NCBI GenBank assembly: GCA_001970955.1
Contig: MPUH01000913.1
Span: forward strand, 1-29,621
Length of the DNA: 29,621 bases
Direction: 5' to 3'
DNA from: Stentor coeruleus
Lineage: Eukaryota; Ciliophora; Heterotrichea; Heterotrichida; Stentoridae
Below the pieces are notes generated by a model, which was given only the letters and a program-made list of their open reading frames with translations, had not been told where the DNA came from and did not search any database. Within the stretch, counting starts at the first letter, position 1; each line of letters begins with the position of its first letter. A program made the position numbers and the translations under genes. This document shows positions 10,122 through 20,597 of the stretch, piece after piece.

Positions 10122-11366
10122 GCTAATTTTTTTTGTAGTAGAAAATACGCGGTGGATAAGGTTTTGAAGGGAAATAAGAAGTTTTTTTGTTGAGGATAAG
10201 ATTTGGATGAGGGTTTTGGTAATGATGTGGATAAGTTAGAGAGAAAAAGGTTTGGTGGGAAGGATATTTGTTAGACTTTGAGAAGAAAATTTGAAAATGG
10301 GATTTGAGAAATTGGCGAAAGGATGTTTTGAATTGTTTTTATTGAGAGTTTTGGATGGAGTTTGGATGGTTTTATATTTTAATGATGTAGTTAAAATTTT
10401 ATGGGCAATTGTGTAGAAAAAGGGATGAAGATTAGAGGATTTTAGGAAAGATGTAAAGTTGACAGGTTTATTATATGTGATAAATAAGATAATTTTGATA
10501 AAGATTTTAGATTTAAAATGAGAATATTATATAGGCCTAGAATTTTTACTTAGGATATTTTAATTATATTCCATATGAATATTTTATCAAATTTCTTTAG
10601 TAATCCAACAATTGTCTTTTTAGTTCACCCAAAATTTATATCCTCCTTAATGTTATTCAGAATATGCATTTTTGTTACTAAAAAGGAAAAATTATATTCC
10701 ATCTATAAGAAAAAATCATAATTTCGCTGATGAATTTTTGAATTTCCCAAAACATTGCTGATGAAAATTGTTATTTTTCTTAATCCTCATCACTCTTATT
10801 TTATTTCTTTATATATATTTTTCTTATCATACTTTCTTACTTAGCGCCAAACATGATTTTTTTACATCTTTCATAAATTCCTAGTTAAAAACTTTACAAG
10901 TACTTTTTTAAGAGTATTTTTGATTAATATCAACTTTAGGATATGTAAAATTTTACAATTTTTTTAAGCCAAAAACAAGGAAACCACCATATACCATTTT
11001 ATTTGGATATTTTTTCCAAATATAGAGCAGTAGAAATAAATGATGTAAAGAATATCTTATGCATGATTACTGTTTTTACAGGCTTTTTTATATAGTAAGT
11101 GATAGAAAATATATATCAAAGCTAAGAATATTTTATTTTCTTAGAATATTTATATATACAAAATACGCCAATAATCATGAAACCATGTCTAATGTTTATG
11201 AAAGATATTTTTTATTTGTTGATATTAATATAAATAGTATAAGGGAAAAAAAATATTATGTATATCTTTATGCTATAATATTATAATATGAAAAAAATGT
11301 TATAATTTGAGAGTTTTTAAGGTAAAACTACATGTTTGTGTACTAAATTTTAAACTAAATACACAA
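10122..11366. other. AT-rich spacer, nothing supported
   Basis: Spacer between the 5' end of the ELMO-like gene and the 3' end of the PG-rich gene. From 10130 to 10480 the plus strand is purine- and T-rich and almost free of C; all three plus frames then look protein-like when stops are ignored, so this look is not evidence of a gene. A 75-codon plus frame at 11059-11286 has no domain and no exon partner. Confidence 0.5.
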
Positions 11367-12974
11367 TTAATAATTAATTGATCTTCTAGGTTTATTTGAA
11401 AGATATCCAACAACAGTGTGCCTTTTATTCCTAACTCTCATATTTGTTAAATTTCTCACATGTCCCATCCCAGCTCTAATTTTTTCTATCCACGTTTTAT
11501 TATCAGAAAAAATCTTTAATATCGGTTTAGGGATAAATCTAGGTGAAGGTTCTAAATTTTTCCCATGTAAAATCACTTCAATAATATTCTCTTTCAAATA
11601 TTCATCATATTCCAATTCAGCTACTTTAATTTCTTCCCAATAAACTTTCAAATCATTCAAATACTTTCTTTGTTGCCCATGATAAAACTCATAAATCACT
11701 TCATCAACAAAAATCTGAGGGACTTTATCATTAAATATTTTATTCCTATTCATTGTACTATTCCTCCTTGTCATCATCCTTCTTGAAATTTCGAATTTTC
11801 TCTTCAAAGCACTAATTTTAATTTTCTTCATACAATTATAATAACGAAAAGCTCTTTGGATTTTAAGGATTTTCCTATTGAATTCAGCCATAAGTTCAAA
11901 CAAATGATCTGAAAGAAATGGTTTTTCAATACAATAATTTATAATATTCCGATACTTAGCTCGAATCCCATCAACCCAAATGCGGATTTTTGGGAACATA
12001 TTAGAAGTTAGTTTATAAAGTTTTGCAAGTCGATTTAAAAATACTCTTCTTCTTAGTTTCCCTATAAATTTGCATGTATAGTATAGAAATGATAATAAAT
12101 TTTTAGATGCTTTATGTAAGGCCTATATTTATATTACTATTTTATCTTGGATTTTACATTTAATAATAAACCCAATACTTATTGCGCTTATGTATATAAA
12201 AAGTATTCGAGATAAACCATTAAGTCCAATTAACATATTTCTCCATTCATGTTTAGTTATTTTTTCTATATATTTGTCTTCTTTGAATTTTTTTATTGTT
12301 TCTTCAAGTGTATCTTTGGTTTTTTTTTGTATTTTGTTCCTCATTTCCCGTTCTTTGATTTTTTCTTTTTCTAGTTTTTGACGGTTTTCTGGGAGGAATT
12401 TTATTAGTTCCTTGTTGCGTTTTTCAATTGCCATATAGGATGAAGAATGGTCATTTGATTGGTTTTTGTGGAGGATAACATTTAGCTGGTCTTCGATGTT
12501 GTTAGTGAAACGAGCTTGATTGGAGATGTAAAAGCCTGGACTTGAATCTTTGGGTTGTGTTGAGTAGCAGCCTGGACCTAGGTTTGTGTTGTCAATTTTA
12601 GGAAAATGGAAGTCTGGCATGGGTTCTGGTTTAAGACAACTTGGAATGTTAACTTTTTTTTCTATGAACTCCTCTTGGGTCCTAGTAACAGATTTTGTTG
12701 CTTTTTTTTTTTTCTTCTTGTTTGTATCAGGCAATCTTAGCTTAGGGAACTTTGCATCTTTGAATTCTTTAATTTGTTGCTCTAACAGCTTTAAATTTTG
12801 TGTTAAATTCTCCCTCATTATCGATTTCTTGTCTTCACTTAATGAAGTATTTATTACCTTATGCTGGCTTTCAAATGAAAAATAGCTTCTGTACTGCTTG
12901 CATGGAATTTTCTATATAAGAAATACTGAGAGTGGGCTTGATATTAAAGCACTTTGATTAGTTGTATTCTCCAT
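11367..12974 (-). CDS. PG-rich repeat / IQ-motif protein, three exons
   Basis: A 525-residue protein in three exons: 12974-12927, 12911-12138 and 12122-11367, joined across 15-nt introns at 12912-12926 and 12123-12137. Both introns sit between codons, begin GTA and end TATAG. The start is the ATG at 12974, 16 codons before the first intron; ATGs at 12818 and 11999 are internal. Around residues 120-145 a LGPGCY...SPGFY segment matches the Pro-Gly-rich (SHIPPO-type) repeat of sperm-tail and axoneme-associated proteins. A Lys/Glu coiled coil follows. Near residue 350 ILKIQRAFRYYNCMKKI fits an IQ motif, which binds calmodulin or myosin light chains. A ciliary or cortical microtubule protein is a fair inference. 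The gene ends in TAA. Confidence 0.7.
12123..12137 (-). other. 15-nt intron
   Basis: GTAATATAAATATAG on the minus strand, between codons, with an in-frame TAA as its third codon. Removal joins two long frames without a shift. Confidence 0.85.
12912..12926 (-). other. 15-nt intron
   Basis: GTATTTCTTATATAG on the minus strand. It lies between codons, and its last three bases are an in-frame TAG, so removal is needed to join the 16-codon first exon to the long second exon. Confidence 0.75.
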
Positions 12975-13068
12975 TTACTAGCTAAGCTACAATATTTTTT
13001 TTTGATGTTTTTCAATCTTCTTCTAGCTACTTATAAATACAGAGGGTTAAATTATATGCTTCATCATT

Positions 13069-13399
13069 TTATTTGAAAACTTGAAGTGGCATTGCTGTAA
13101 GATCACCTTTATGAATTTTGGCAACTGCAACTAAGATTATTTGCATGATTTCTGTTGGGGCTGAGACTATGAAATTTCTTATGATCTCTTTAAATTCTTC
13201 ATTGAACCTTTCTGTGTCTTTTGGATTGTAAAGATAAGTATCACAGATTATTTCATATCGCTCAAATTGTTAGGGTTAAGTGCTTTTAAGATATTGAAAA
13301 ATTTTACTAATCCTTATCTGCTTTGTTTTCTTCATCATCTTCGAGGAGTTCCATATCACTTGCATCTAAGTCTTCTGATGCTTATCTACCTCTTCTCAT
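13069..13399 (-). pseudogene. Small frameshifted gene, about 105 residues if intact
   Basis: Minus-strand reading starts at ATG 13399. A possible 15-nt intron (13375-13389, GTAGATAAGCATCAG) leads into an acidic stretch (DLDASDMELLEDDEENKAD). The frame must then step by -1 near 13305 (GAT before TAG) and again near 13255 (before TAA) to follow clearly coding sequence: first KFFNILKALNPNNLSD, then about 60 codons with normal codon use and no stop, ending in TAA at 13071-13069. Each step corresponds to one missing base. It is either a recent pseudogene or an intact gene with two base-calling errors; neither site is a homopolymer, which favours real loss. I do not recognise the family. It sits in the 470 bp between two standard genes on the same strand. 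Confidence 0.5.
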
Positions 13400-13444
13400 T
13401 TATATGAAAAACATAGCATATCTAACTTAAATTAATCCCAATCA

Positions 13445-14890
13445 TTACTGAGAAATATTAGACTTCAAATAATTCTTCAATGCTGTCATAGTAATCGAAC
13501 TTCCATCATTAGGGCAATCCTGTAAAAACCTAACCCAATCCAACTGTTTAATATCAATAAGTTCAATCCTTAATGAATCAATAGCTATCTTCCCATCAAC
13601 TACCTTAAAACATCTAATAAGATTTTTTTCTTTCAATTCCTCACCCCATTCTGTTAATGTAACTTTAAGTTCAGAATAATCAATATACCCATTTCCATCA
13701 ATATCCATATTGCACATAATCTCATCAACTTCTCCAGAAATATCAATCCCAAGTCTATCAAAAGCTTCAATAAGCTCCCCCTTACTAACCCTTCCATCAA
13801 AATTCTCATCAATTTCTTTAAAATAATTTATAATTTCATGATCCTCTTTCCCTAATTTAAAATTCATTTTCGCTAATATCGACCTTGCAGCTCTACTATT
13901 GACCTATATAAAAATTACTTTGAAAACCCTAAGTTTTTTTATAGCATCTAAAGATACTGAGATTTTATATTTACTAGCATTGAGCATTGGATGCATAAGA
14001 TTCTGTATAGCTGTAGGTCTACGAAGAGGATCAGCATTAAGCATATTTTTGATAAGATCTTGAGCATTATATGATAAAGATGTAAACATGCTATTTGTGA
14101 AATCTAAATCACCATTAAGAATACATTCAACTATCCCAGTCTTAGTCTTTCCTGGATATGGTAAACGGCCTACAAGTAAGTCATATAAAAGAACTCCACA
14201 ACTCCAAATATCAGCTTTTTCATCAAATTCGCCTTTAAGAAGTTCTGGGGCTGCATATTGATAATGAAGTTTTTTCAAGTTAATTTCTTGCTTATCATTC
14301 ATACGTTGAGCTGCTGTAAAACCTACAAGTTTTGTTATAACATCATATCCTTCACCTGCTGTTTGGACTATATTTTCTGGGGCAATGTTACAATGGACTA
14401 TACCTTTTGTATGTAAATAAGCTAAAGCGGAAAATAAATCCAACATCACTCGAGCTAACATTGTCTCACATCCTGTGTTTTTAACTTTTTCTTGTAATGA
14501 TTGTCCTGATATATATTCTAAAGATATATAAACACTTCTTTGAGTTTCTATAGCTTCATAAACTTTTAAGACATTTGGATGATCTAAATCTTTAAGGATA
14601 CTTACTTCTTGGACTAGAGAAGCTGCATCATCTTTTAACATCATTTTATTGATTTCACGTAAAGTTCTGTATTCTTGTGTTTGGATATGTTTAGCGTAAA
14701 ATAATGTTGCAAGAGGACCACTTCCTATAGCTTTTAAGATTTCGTAATGGTCTGTTATAGAATTTGTTTGAGTAGCACCAAAAATGTTCTTACGAGGTCT
14801 TCTTGCTGATTGTAAACTGGATGAAGGGGCAGTTTCTGTAAAGTTCTTTTTGAGGGTGATTTCTTCTGGTGTGGACTTAGCACAACCCAT
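13445..14890 (-). CDS. CDPK-like pseudokinase with EF-hands, N-terminal MGC
   Basis: A 476-residue protein in two exons (14890-13919, 13903-13445) joined across a 15-nt intron. It starts MGCAKS, a classic N-myristoylation plus palmitoylation signal, so it should sit on a membrane. Residues about 49-305 are a protein kinase fold: glycine loop GSGPLA (56-61), conserved Glu95, APE at 214-216, DIW at 227-229. The catalytic residues are replaced: the beta-3 Lys is Arg78, HRD is His-Cys-Asn (166-168) and DFG is Gly-Phe-Thr (190-192). The family normally is a calcium-dependent Ser/Thr kinase; this member should not transfer phosphate. Two EF-hands are canonical (about 356-367, DENFDGRVSKGE; 391-402, DIDGNGYIDYSE); two further ones are degenerate. 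It probably works as a calcium-responsive scaffold at membranes. Divergent from the next gene across 233 bp, a likely shared promoter region. Confidence 0.9.
13904..13918 (-). other. 15-nt intron
   Basis: GTAATTTTTATATAG on the minus strand, between codons, splitting the kinase-like exon from the EF-hand exon. Left unspliced it gives an in-frame TAG directly after the kinase part. Removal restores the expected CDPK junction helix. Confidence 0.95.
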
Positions 14891-15123
14891 TTTTTAATTT
14901 TAATTCAGATTTTAGAATGAAGTTTATGGCTGATTTTGGAAGTTGGGTTTGGGAAAATTAAAGGATTTTGGTTTGGGTTTTTTTGGATGTAATGGTTTTT
15001 TGTGAAGTTTTTCATGCCTAATCAAACACCAGATTTCCTCATATTTTCCACTTGTTCCTATAATTTCAACACATCCCAATTAAAATCCACAAAAATTATA
15101 AGACATATAATTAATCTTAAACA

Positions 15124-15582
15124 ATGGAAAGACAACCTATAGTAAAATACCCACAAATCTATGTCAACAGGCCGAATATCGACATCCAAAACACTTCTGA
15201 AGTTAAACGATTGTCTCCAGAACCTGAAGTCGAGGAATGCTGTGAAGATATTCAGCTAAAAGAAATCATTGAAAATTTAGGCATTGATTTCGATACAGTT
15301 TCACAGCTAAAATACATATCCCACGACTCTTCAACCGATACTTGCCTTCATTGTAAACTTCTCTCAAAAGTATCAACACTTCAAGACAATATCGGTAAAA
15401 TTTCTCAAGAAATCGGGTCAACTCAAGAGCTCCTAAAAATCAAAAAAATCCAAAACAACGACCTTAAAAGCATAATCGATCGTCTTGAAGGGAGTATTGG
15501 GCAAAACATAACCTCAGGGGAAATTAATGTTGAAAAAACTCCTAAAACATGCTCATGTGGCAATGCTTGCTTAATAGTATAA
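15124..15582 (+). CDS. Small coiled-coil protein with CaaX-like Cys tail
   Basis: A 152-residue protein from ATG at 15124 to TAA at 15582. Residues about 85-125 are a coiled coil. Cys residues come in clusters: a pair near residue 39, a CxxC near 76-79, and the C-terminus TCSCGNACLIV. The last four residues, Cys-Leu-Ile-Val, have the form of a CaaX box for prenylation, and the two Cys just before could be palmitoylated, as in many Ras/Rab-type and other membrane-tethered proteins. Val at the last position is a weaker substrate than Leu, Ser or Met, so this is tentative. It is transcribed away from the CDPK-like gene, so the two may share control. No known family recognised. Confidence 0.75.
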   Translation: MERQPIVKYPQIYVNRPNIDIQNTSEVKRLSPEPEVEECCEDIQLKEIIENLGIDFDTVSQLKYISHDSSTDTCLHCKLLSKVSTLQDNIGKISQEIGSTQELLKIKKIQNNDLKSIIDRLEGSIGQNITSGEINVEKTPKTCSCGNACLIV

Positions 15583-16917
15583 TTAAGGTACATTGATTAA
15601 GAAAAGATAATTTTTTTTGTAAAAACATGACAAAGACAATAAGACAGTAGTTTTTATAAGCAAAATCGATACTTATTATGTTTGTTTTAAGAGTTGTATA
15701 GAAATTATAGATTTTTTTTTGGGGTTTTGATGGTTGTTTATAGTTTTTTAGGTTTTTTTAAAGAGTTTTAAGGTTTGATGATTGAATTTTTTATAGAAAG
15801 ATGAAAGGCTTTGGTTTAGGATGAAAATTAGTAGAGAGTTTGTTTTTTGTGTTAAGTATAACTGTATGTGTAACAAAAGGATTGGATTTAGATTTTTTTT
15901 TTGTGATTTTGTAAGGATGATTAGGAAAATTTGTCTTTTGATTGTACTGGAAGTGGCTATGGTTGCTAGGGGAAGATGTTGTGGTTTTTTGAGAATTTAA
16001 TTGTGAATAAGAATTTGTTAATGGACCAAGTAGCTTATTTTCACTTGGGAAACTTTTGCTATGTGTATAGATTGTTTAGAAGAGAGTTTGATTAAGTGTG
16101 ATGATTTTGTTAAATTGATTACCTGTAAATGATTATACTTACTTGGGGATTTATAAGAAGTTTATAGGTTGGAATTCTAATTGGAGGAATTTTGTGTTAA
16201 AATTTGGCCATTATATAAAAATATTGTAAAATGTAAGCTTTTATTGTGGGAAATATAGGATTTCGCAGTTAAAAAAATTGGTTTTTATGGGTAAACCACC
16301 AGTTTTATAATGAAAATATGCTGAAAAATAGCGTCAACACATAAGATTTTTACTTGCAATATCTTTTAATATAAAAAGCTTTAAAACCTCAAATTTATTA
16401 TACATTCATCAACCTTCTTAAGAATTATGAGTCATTTCTCCAAACCTAAGCTATAGTGGCCATAAATTTTCCATCTTAGAATTTAACCAGGCTTAACTAG
16501 AAAATCAATATCAAAATCGCTAAAAATAACAAAAGCATCAGTGCCAATCTTTAGATAAAAAAAGGTTTGCCTTTATCTTTATTGATATATAAAAAAAATA
16601 CTGATGCTGTTAAGATTAAAGCAGTTAAAACACTTGGGTATATTATAAATAATATATAGGAATTAATAGTGAATGAGATATGAAACACAGATGATTATTA
16701 AGAAATTATAACCAAAGAGTATAAGATTAGCAGTTTTTGGGGGAATTTGTTGTGAAATTGAGTTTTTTTAGGGTTTTTGCTTTGATGAGATTGTTAATGT
16801 TCATATTACTTGTACAACTGTTATAAGTAAGTATATATTAGTGAAATATAAGAATTTATATACAAAGAATAATAAAACATAGTCTAATCTTTTTTATTAG
16901 CATATATAAATAACAAA
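15583..16917. other. AT-rich spacer, coding-like texture but no gene
   Basis: From about 15700 to 16330 the plus strand is poor in C and reads protein-like with stops ignored; the most gene-like frame is near 16050-16280 (several CxxC-type Cys, Glu, Asp), but it carries many TAA/TAG/TGA. This could be a further relic like the one at 370-1640. From 16380 to 16917 I see nothing. Confidence 0.45.
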
Positions 16918-17838
16918 ATGAGAACCTTAGGTTCAGATTCAAAGTCCTCTCAAAAAATGTTATCAATGTCATACAAGTTCTTATCACCTTATTCTAAATG
17001 GATTAAGAACAAGAGTACTAACAAAACAGAAATGAGTCTTTCTAACATAATAAACCCAGAAAAAACTTTACAAAACCTGCCAAAAATCCAAGGCAATACT
17101 AGAACATTGAAAAAGTCAGCAGATATGACTTTAGATAAATCAGAATCTTTTAAAACAAAAACATCAATTATTCAAAATGTTGATCCTCACAATTTAAGTA
17201 AATACTTTGAAGTAAAAATCGAAGAAAAACTTAAAGGTCTTATGGTAAAAGATGAAACCCAAGTACTCAAAATTTACCTGAACATTTTTGAAAAAATCAT
17301 AATAATTGATACCTATGGTCCTGTTCTTGATAAAATAAGATTGAAAATTGTTGAGGCATTGAATAAAGATTTTAGTTTTAAAGAAAACGATTTAATGAAA
17401 AAAATAATTTTATATAAGAATGAAATTGATTCATTAAAAGAAAACATAAAAGATATTGAATGTAATAGGAAATCATTAGAAAATAAACTGAAAAAATTAT
17501 CTATAGAGAATATTGATTTACTTAATGAAAATAATAAACTTGTTGAAGAAAATGATTTTTGGAAAGAGTATAAGAGGAGTATAAAAATTATTGATGGGGT
17601 TCCAGATTCAGTACCATTAGTTAAAGAACTTAGGACTAAGAATTCGATGATTGATGGACTTGATAAGAAAAATAAAGAACTTTTAGTCAAAGAAAAAAAA
17701 TTTGTTAAAATAATTCGAATATTAAAGGAAAAAGGGGTTAATTTGCATAATATACTGTGCAAGCAAAATGATAAGAAAAATTTTGAGGATTCAATGAATC
17801 TTAGTAGAATAAGCATTGATTCTAATGATAGTTATTGA
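16918..17838 (+). CDS. Coiled-coil protein
   Basis: A 306-residue protein from ATG at 16918 to a TGA at 17836-17838. Residues 1-90 are Ser/Lys/Thr-rich; about 155-275 form a coiled coil rich in Lys, Glu, Asn and Leu/Ile, broken near residues 225-240 by a Pro/Val segment (DGVPDSVPLVKEL). No enzyme motif is seen. One of only two genes here ending in TGA; if TGA were Trp the frame would run just four codons further to TAA, so the stop does not settle the genetic code. Other coiled-coil genes lie at 7731 and 18566, but I cannot show that they are related. The sequence AAATAACAAA just before the ATG, with no other nearby ATG, supports the start. Confidence 0.75.
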   Translation: MRTLGSDSKSSQKMLSMSYKFLSPYSKWIKNKSTNKTEMSLSNIINPEKTLQNLPKIQGNTRTLKKSADMTLDKSESFKTKTSIIQNVDPHNLSKYFEVKIEEKLKGLMVKDETQVLKIYLNIFEKIIIIDTYGPVLDKIRLKIVEALNKDFSFKENDLMKKIILYKNEIDSLKENIKDIECNRKSLENKLKKLSIENIDLLNENNKLVEENDFWKEYKRSIKIIDGVPDSVPLVKELRTKNSMIDGLDKKNKELLVKEKKFVKIIRILKEKGVNLHNILCKQNDKKNFEDSMNLSRISIDSNDSY

Positions 17839-17959
17839 TATGGTTTTTAATAAATATTAATAAATACTATATAAAGTATGTTATAATTATATAAGAATAA
17901 TAAGTAAGAAGTGTTTGATTATATAAAAAGTGTGATTAAAACTTAATATAAAGTTTAAA

Positions 17960-18116
17960 GTGGGTGATAGTTAAGGTGGCATGGTTTAAACCTTGTCCGA
18001 TCGAGGTTTGTTTGTCCTACGATCTCTTTCTTTAGGCAGATTCGGTATATTAAACCACTCGTCGCCGCTGGTTATGTGACTCTTTATTTGGTTCAGGAGG
18101 TCTTTACTGTTTCTCT
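17960..18116. ncRNA. Candidate structured RNA (family unknown)
   Basis: A GC-richer island in very AT-rich DNA, with no open frame. The plus strand can fold: GGTGGC at about 17975 pairs with GTCGCC at about 18060 (one G-U pair at each of two places), and directly inside it TGGTTTAA pairs with TTAAACCA, then CCGA with TCGG, with further hairpins in the loop (CCTA/TAGG). I compared it by eye with U1, U2, U6, 5S and signal recognition particle RNA and found no match; it is not a tRNA. The strand is not settled, as pairing is symmetrical and no clear T-run terminator follows at once. It could be a heterotrich-specific small RNA or a diverged common one. Confidence 0.4.
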
Positions 18117-18424
18117 TAATGTAACTAATAATTATATATAAATCCTTATTTAAACTTTTTGTCTAATTTTTCATACAATTTCCTTAGAATTGTTTTGAAA
18201 TAAACATAATTTTTATATATACACTGATATTATAAATCATGTTTTTAAATATGATTATAATATAAAAATATACAGATACTCCTTTTCAAGGTAATCAATT
18301 CCTGTCATATAACTAATAATACATTGATAACTAAATTTAATATTTTTTATATCTATATATAAAATACAATATAAACAATCATCATATCTACTCAAACATA
18401 TTTTCAATAATCACAAATTTAAAT

Positions 18425-18560
18425 ATGCATTTCTAACTACTCCAAATTCCACAACACATCTAATTTAAAATATAATTATCTACCCACTAAAAATGCATTT
18501 CTAACTACTCCAAATTCCACAACACATCTAATTTAAAATATAATTATCTACCCACTAAAA
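18425..18560. repeat. 68-bp tandem duplication
   Basis: Positions 18425-18492 are repeated at 18493-18560, essentially exactly, ending six bases before the stop codon of the coiled-coil gene. No N lies between. Size and identity match the copies seen at N junctions. Confidence 0.85.
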
Positions 18561-18565
18561 ACCCT

Positions 18566-20597
18566 CTAATTCTTCGTCATTGATGATATTATCGAACTCG
18601 TCTGAATATTTCTTTTATTCATCTCCACTTCTTTAATCTTAAGCATATTTTCCCTCTCTTCAACTTTTTTCTTCAACGCTTGCAACTCAGCTTCTTTTGT
18701 AGTCAAAAGCCTCATCCCATTTTCAAGTTTCATAAATTGTGCTTTGATTTTTTCTTTTTCTTCAAAATGTTCTTTTTCATATTGAGCTTTTTTTTCTTCA
18801 ACTTGTAAATGCGCAATTTTTAAATACTCAGCTGTTTTAATTAATTGTTCTTTATCTTCTTGAAGTTTTAATGACTCTTCTTGAAGTCTTTCATTTTCAT
18901 TAGACATTTCTACTTCCCTTTCTTTAAGTTCATTGATTTTTTTTTCTAACTCTTGAGTTATAATTTCAATTTCTTCAAGAGTATGAGGTGCTGAAGTACT
19001 TTCATTTGGTTGACTATAATTATCAGAAGAAGTATATAATGAATCAAGTTTTTTTGATGATAATATTATATGAAATCAGCTANTCAAGAGTATGAGGTGC
19101 TGAAGTACTTTCATTTGGTTGACTATAATTATCAGAAGAAGTATATAATGAATCAAGTTTTGATTTATACCTTTTGACTAAATCAATTTCTTTGTTAAGT
19201 TTTAGTATCGCTATTTCTTGTTCATTTTTTTTCAAAGTCAACTCATTTATTAACGACCCCATTATTTCTGATTGTTCTTCAAGATCAGGGAAAGTTATTG
19301 TTTGTATGTCTTCAAGTTGGAATTTCGATTCATTTAATACTGATTCAAGTTTACTTAGATTCTCAAGCTTTAAAGCAATCTCTTTTTCAGATCGGATTAA
19401 ACGGGTTTCTTTTTCTTCAATAATAATCTCCCTTTCTTCAAGTTCCTTATTGAAATTGTCCATTTGTTCTTGTAACTCTCTATATGCTTGTTCTAATTCA
19501 ATTTCTCTTTCTTCAAGTTCTTTAGCTTTAGATTCTTCTTCAAAATTCAAAGATCTCCCAAAGTCTAACTTTTTATCATAGGCAAAAATGTCGTCTGGGC
19601 TTTTTCTATGTGATAATTTTGAATTATTTCCTGATGCTACTCTTTCTTCTTCTAGTTTTTGTTTAAGTTCGGATATTCGAATTTTTTCGTTTTCGATTTC
19701 TTTTTTTTCTTTGATAATTTTTGCTTCTTTGATTTTTAAAAGCTGCTCGTTTTCGTTAAATTTCCTTTCGCGCTGTTCAAGATTCCATTTTAGTTTTTCT
19801 ATTTCAAGCTTTTCAAGGGAAACACGCTTTTGTTCTTGGGCCAGATTGACTTTTGTATCATTAAGAAGAGCTTCTAATTGGAGTAAACTTTCTTTTTCGT
19901 ATCTTAAATGCTTTGTTGATTCATCTACTTTCTTTTCAAGCCTTTCCTGCATATCTTTAGATTCAATAATTTTCCTTTCAACCCTTTCTCGTTCTATTCT
20001 TATCTTTTCCTGCTCTAATTTTTTATTTTCATTCCAAGCTTTATCTTTTAGTTCAAAATTGTTTTGAAACTTTTTTACCTCATCTTCAAAGTCTTTGAAT
20101 CTTTTCTTATCAATATGAAACTTAGATTTCTCTTCTTCTAACTTATCTTCTTTTTTCTTTAAAAGTTGTTCGTATTTTGCTAAATTTTTCTTAGTTTCTT
20201 TAACCCTTTCCATTTCTTCCCTAGCTTTTTCTAATGATTTCTCAATAGTCTCTTTTTCATCATCAAGAAATCCACTATGATTTTTAGAAACTTTAGATTT
20301 CTCTTCTAATAGTAAATCAATAGTTTGACTAATATATGCAATTGTCTGTACAAGTGGAGGATCTGAACTATATCTAAATGAAAAATTTGAATTGATTCTT
20401 TTGATCTGGTCTTGAAGACTGTTTATAAAGTCGGACATATTCGGCACAAATGTATCATATTTTGGTGATAACTGAGGGCTGTATAATGGATCAACAACTT
20501 TAGAACCTGGATATCCATAAACTTGTGGTGAATATCCTCTTGAGAGCCTCACAGGTTGAACTGGCCTCCCTTCTCTGAAATTTGATGGTTCGTTCAT
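18566..20597 (-). CDS. Long coiled-coil protein, broken by an assembly duplication
   Basis: Starts at ATG 20597 and ends at TAG 18566. A single N at 19083 and a 78-bp direct copy (18975-19052 and 19084-19161), plus 30 unmatched bases at 19053-19082, interrupt it. If 19084 is taken as equivalent to 18975, the coding length is 1923 nt, an exact multiple of three, giving 640 residues. Residues 1-75 are Pro/Tyr/Ser-rich; from about residue 95 to the end the protein is almost one continuous coiled coil, rich in Glu, Lys, Leu and Arg, with a break near 325-345 (Ser/Asp/Tyr). This resembles ciliary rootlet or cortical filament proteins in general form only. It is not a match to a named family. The apparent separate frame at 18566-18907 is its C-terminus. 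Confidence 0.85.
18975..19161. repeat. 78-bp exact duplication across an N (assembly junction)
   Basis: 18975-19052 equals 19084-19161. Between them are 30 unmatched bases and the N at 19083. The coiled-coil frame is restored by removing one copy, so this is an assembly fault. Confidence 0.92.

Noticed and set aside
10130..10480. Protein-like reading with stops as Gln/Trp, as in the relic at 370-1640
   Set aside because: The plus strand lacks C, and all three frames look equally protein-like, so the impression has no weight.
11416..12885. Plus-strand frames of 63-99 codons opposite the PG-rich gene
   Set aside because: Antisense shadows of the minus-strand exons.
13250..13310. Programmed -1 frameshifting in the small gene
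   Set aside because: No slippery heptamer or downstream structure seen, and two shifts in one short gene fit decay or base errors better.
17836..17838. UGA as Trp throughout (Blepharisma-type code)
   Set aside because: No in-frame TGA in any well-supported gene, Trp always TGG, and two genes end naturally at TGA; not fully excluded, since both are followed closely by TAA.
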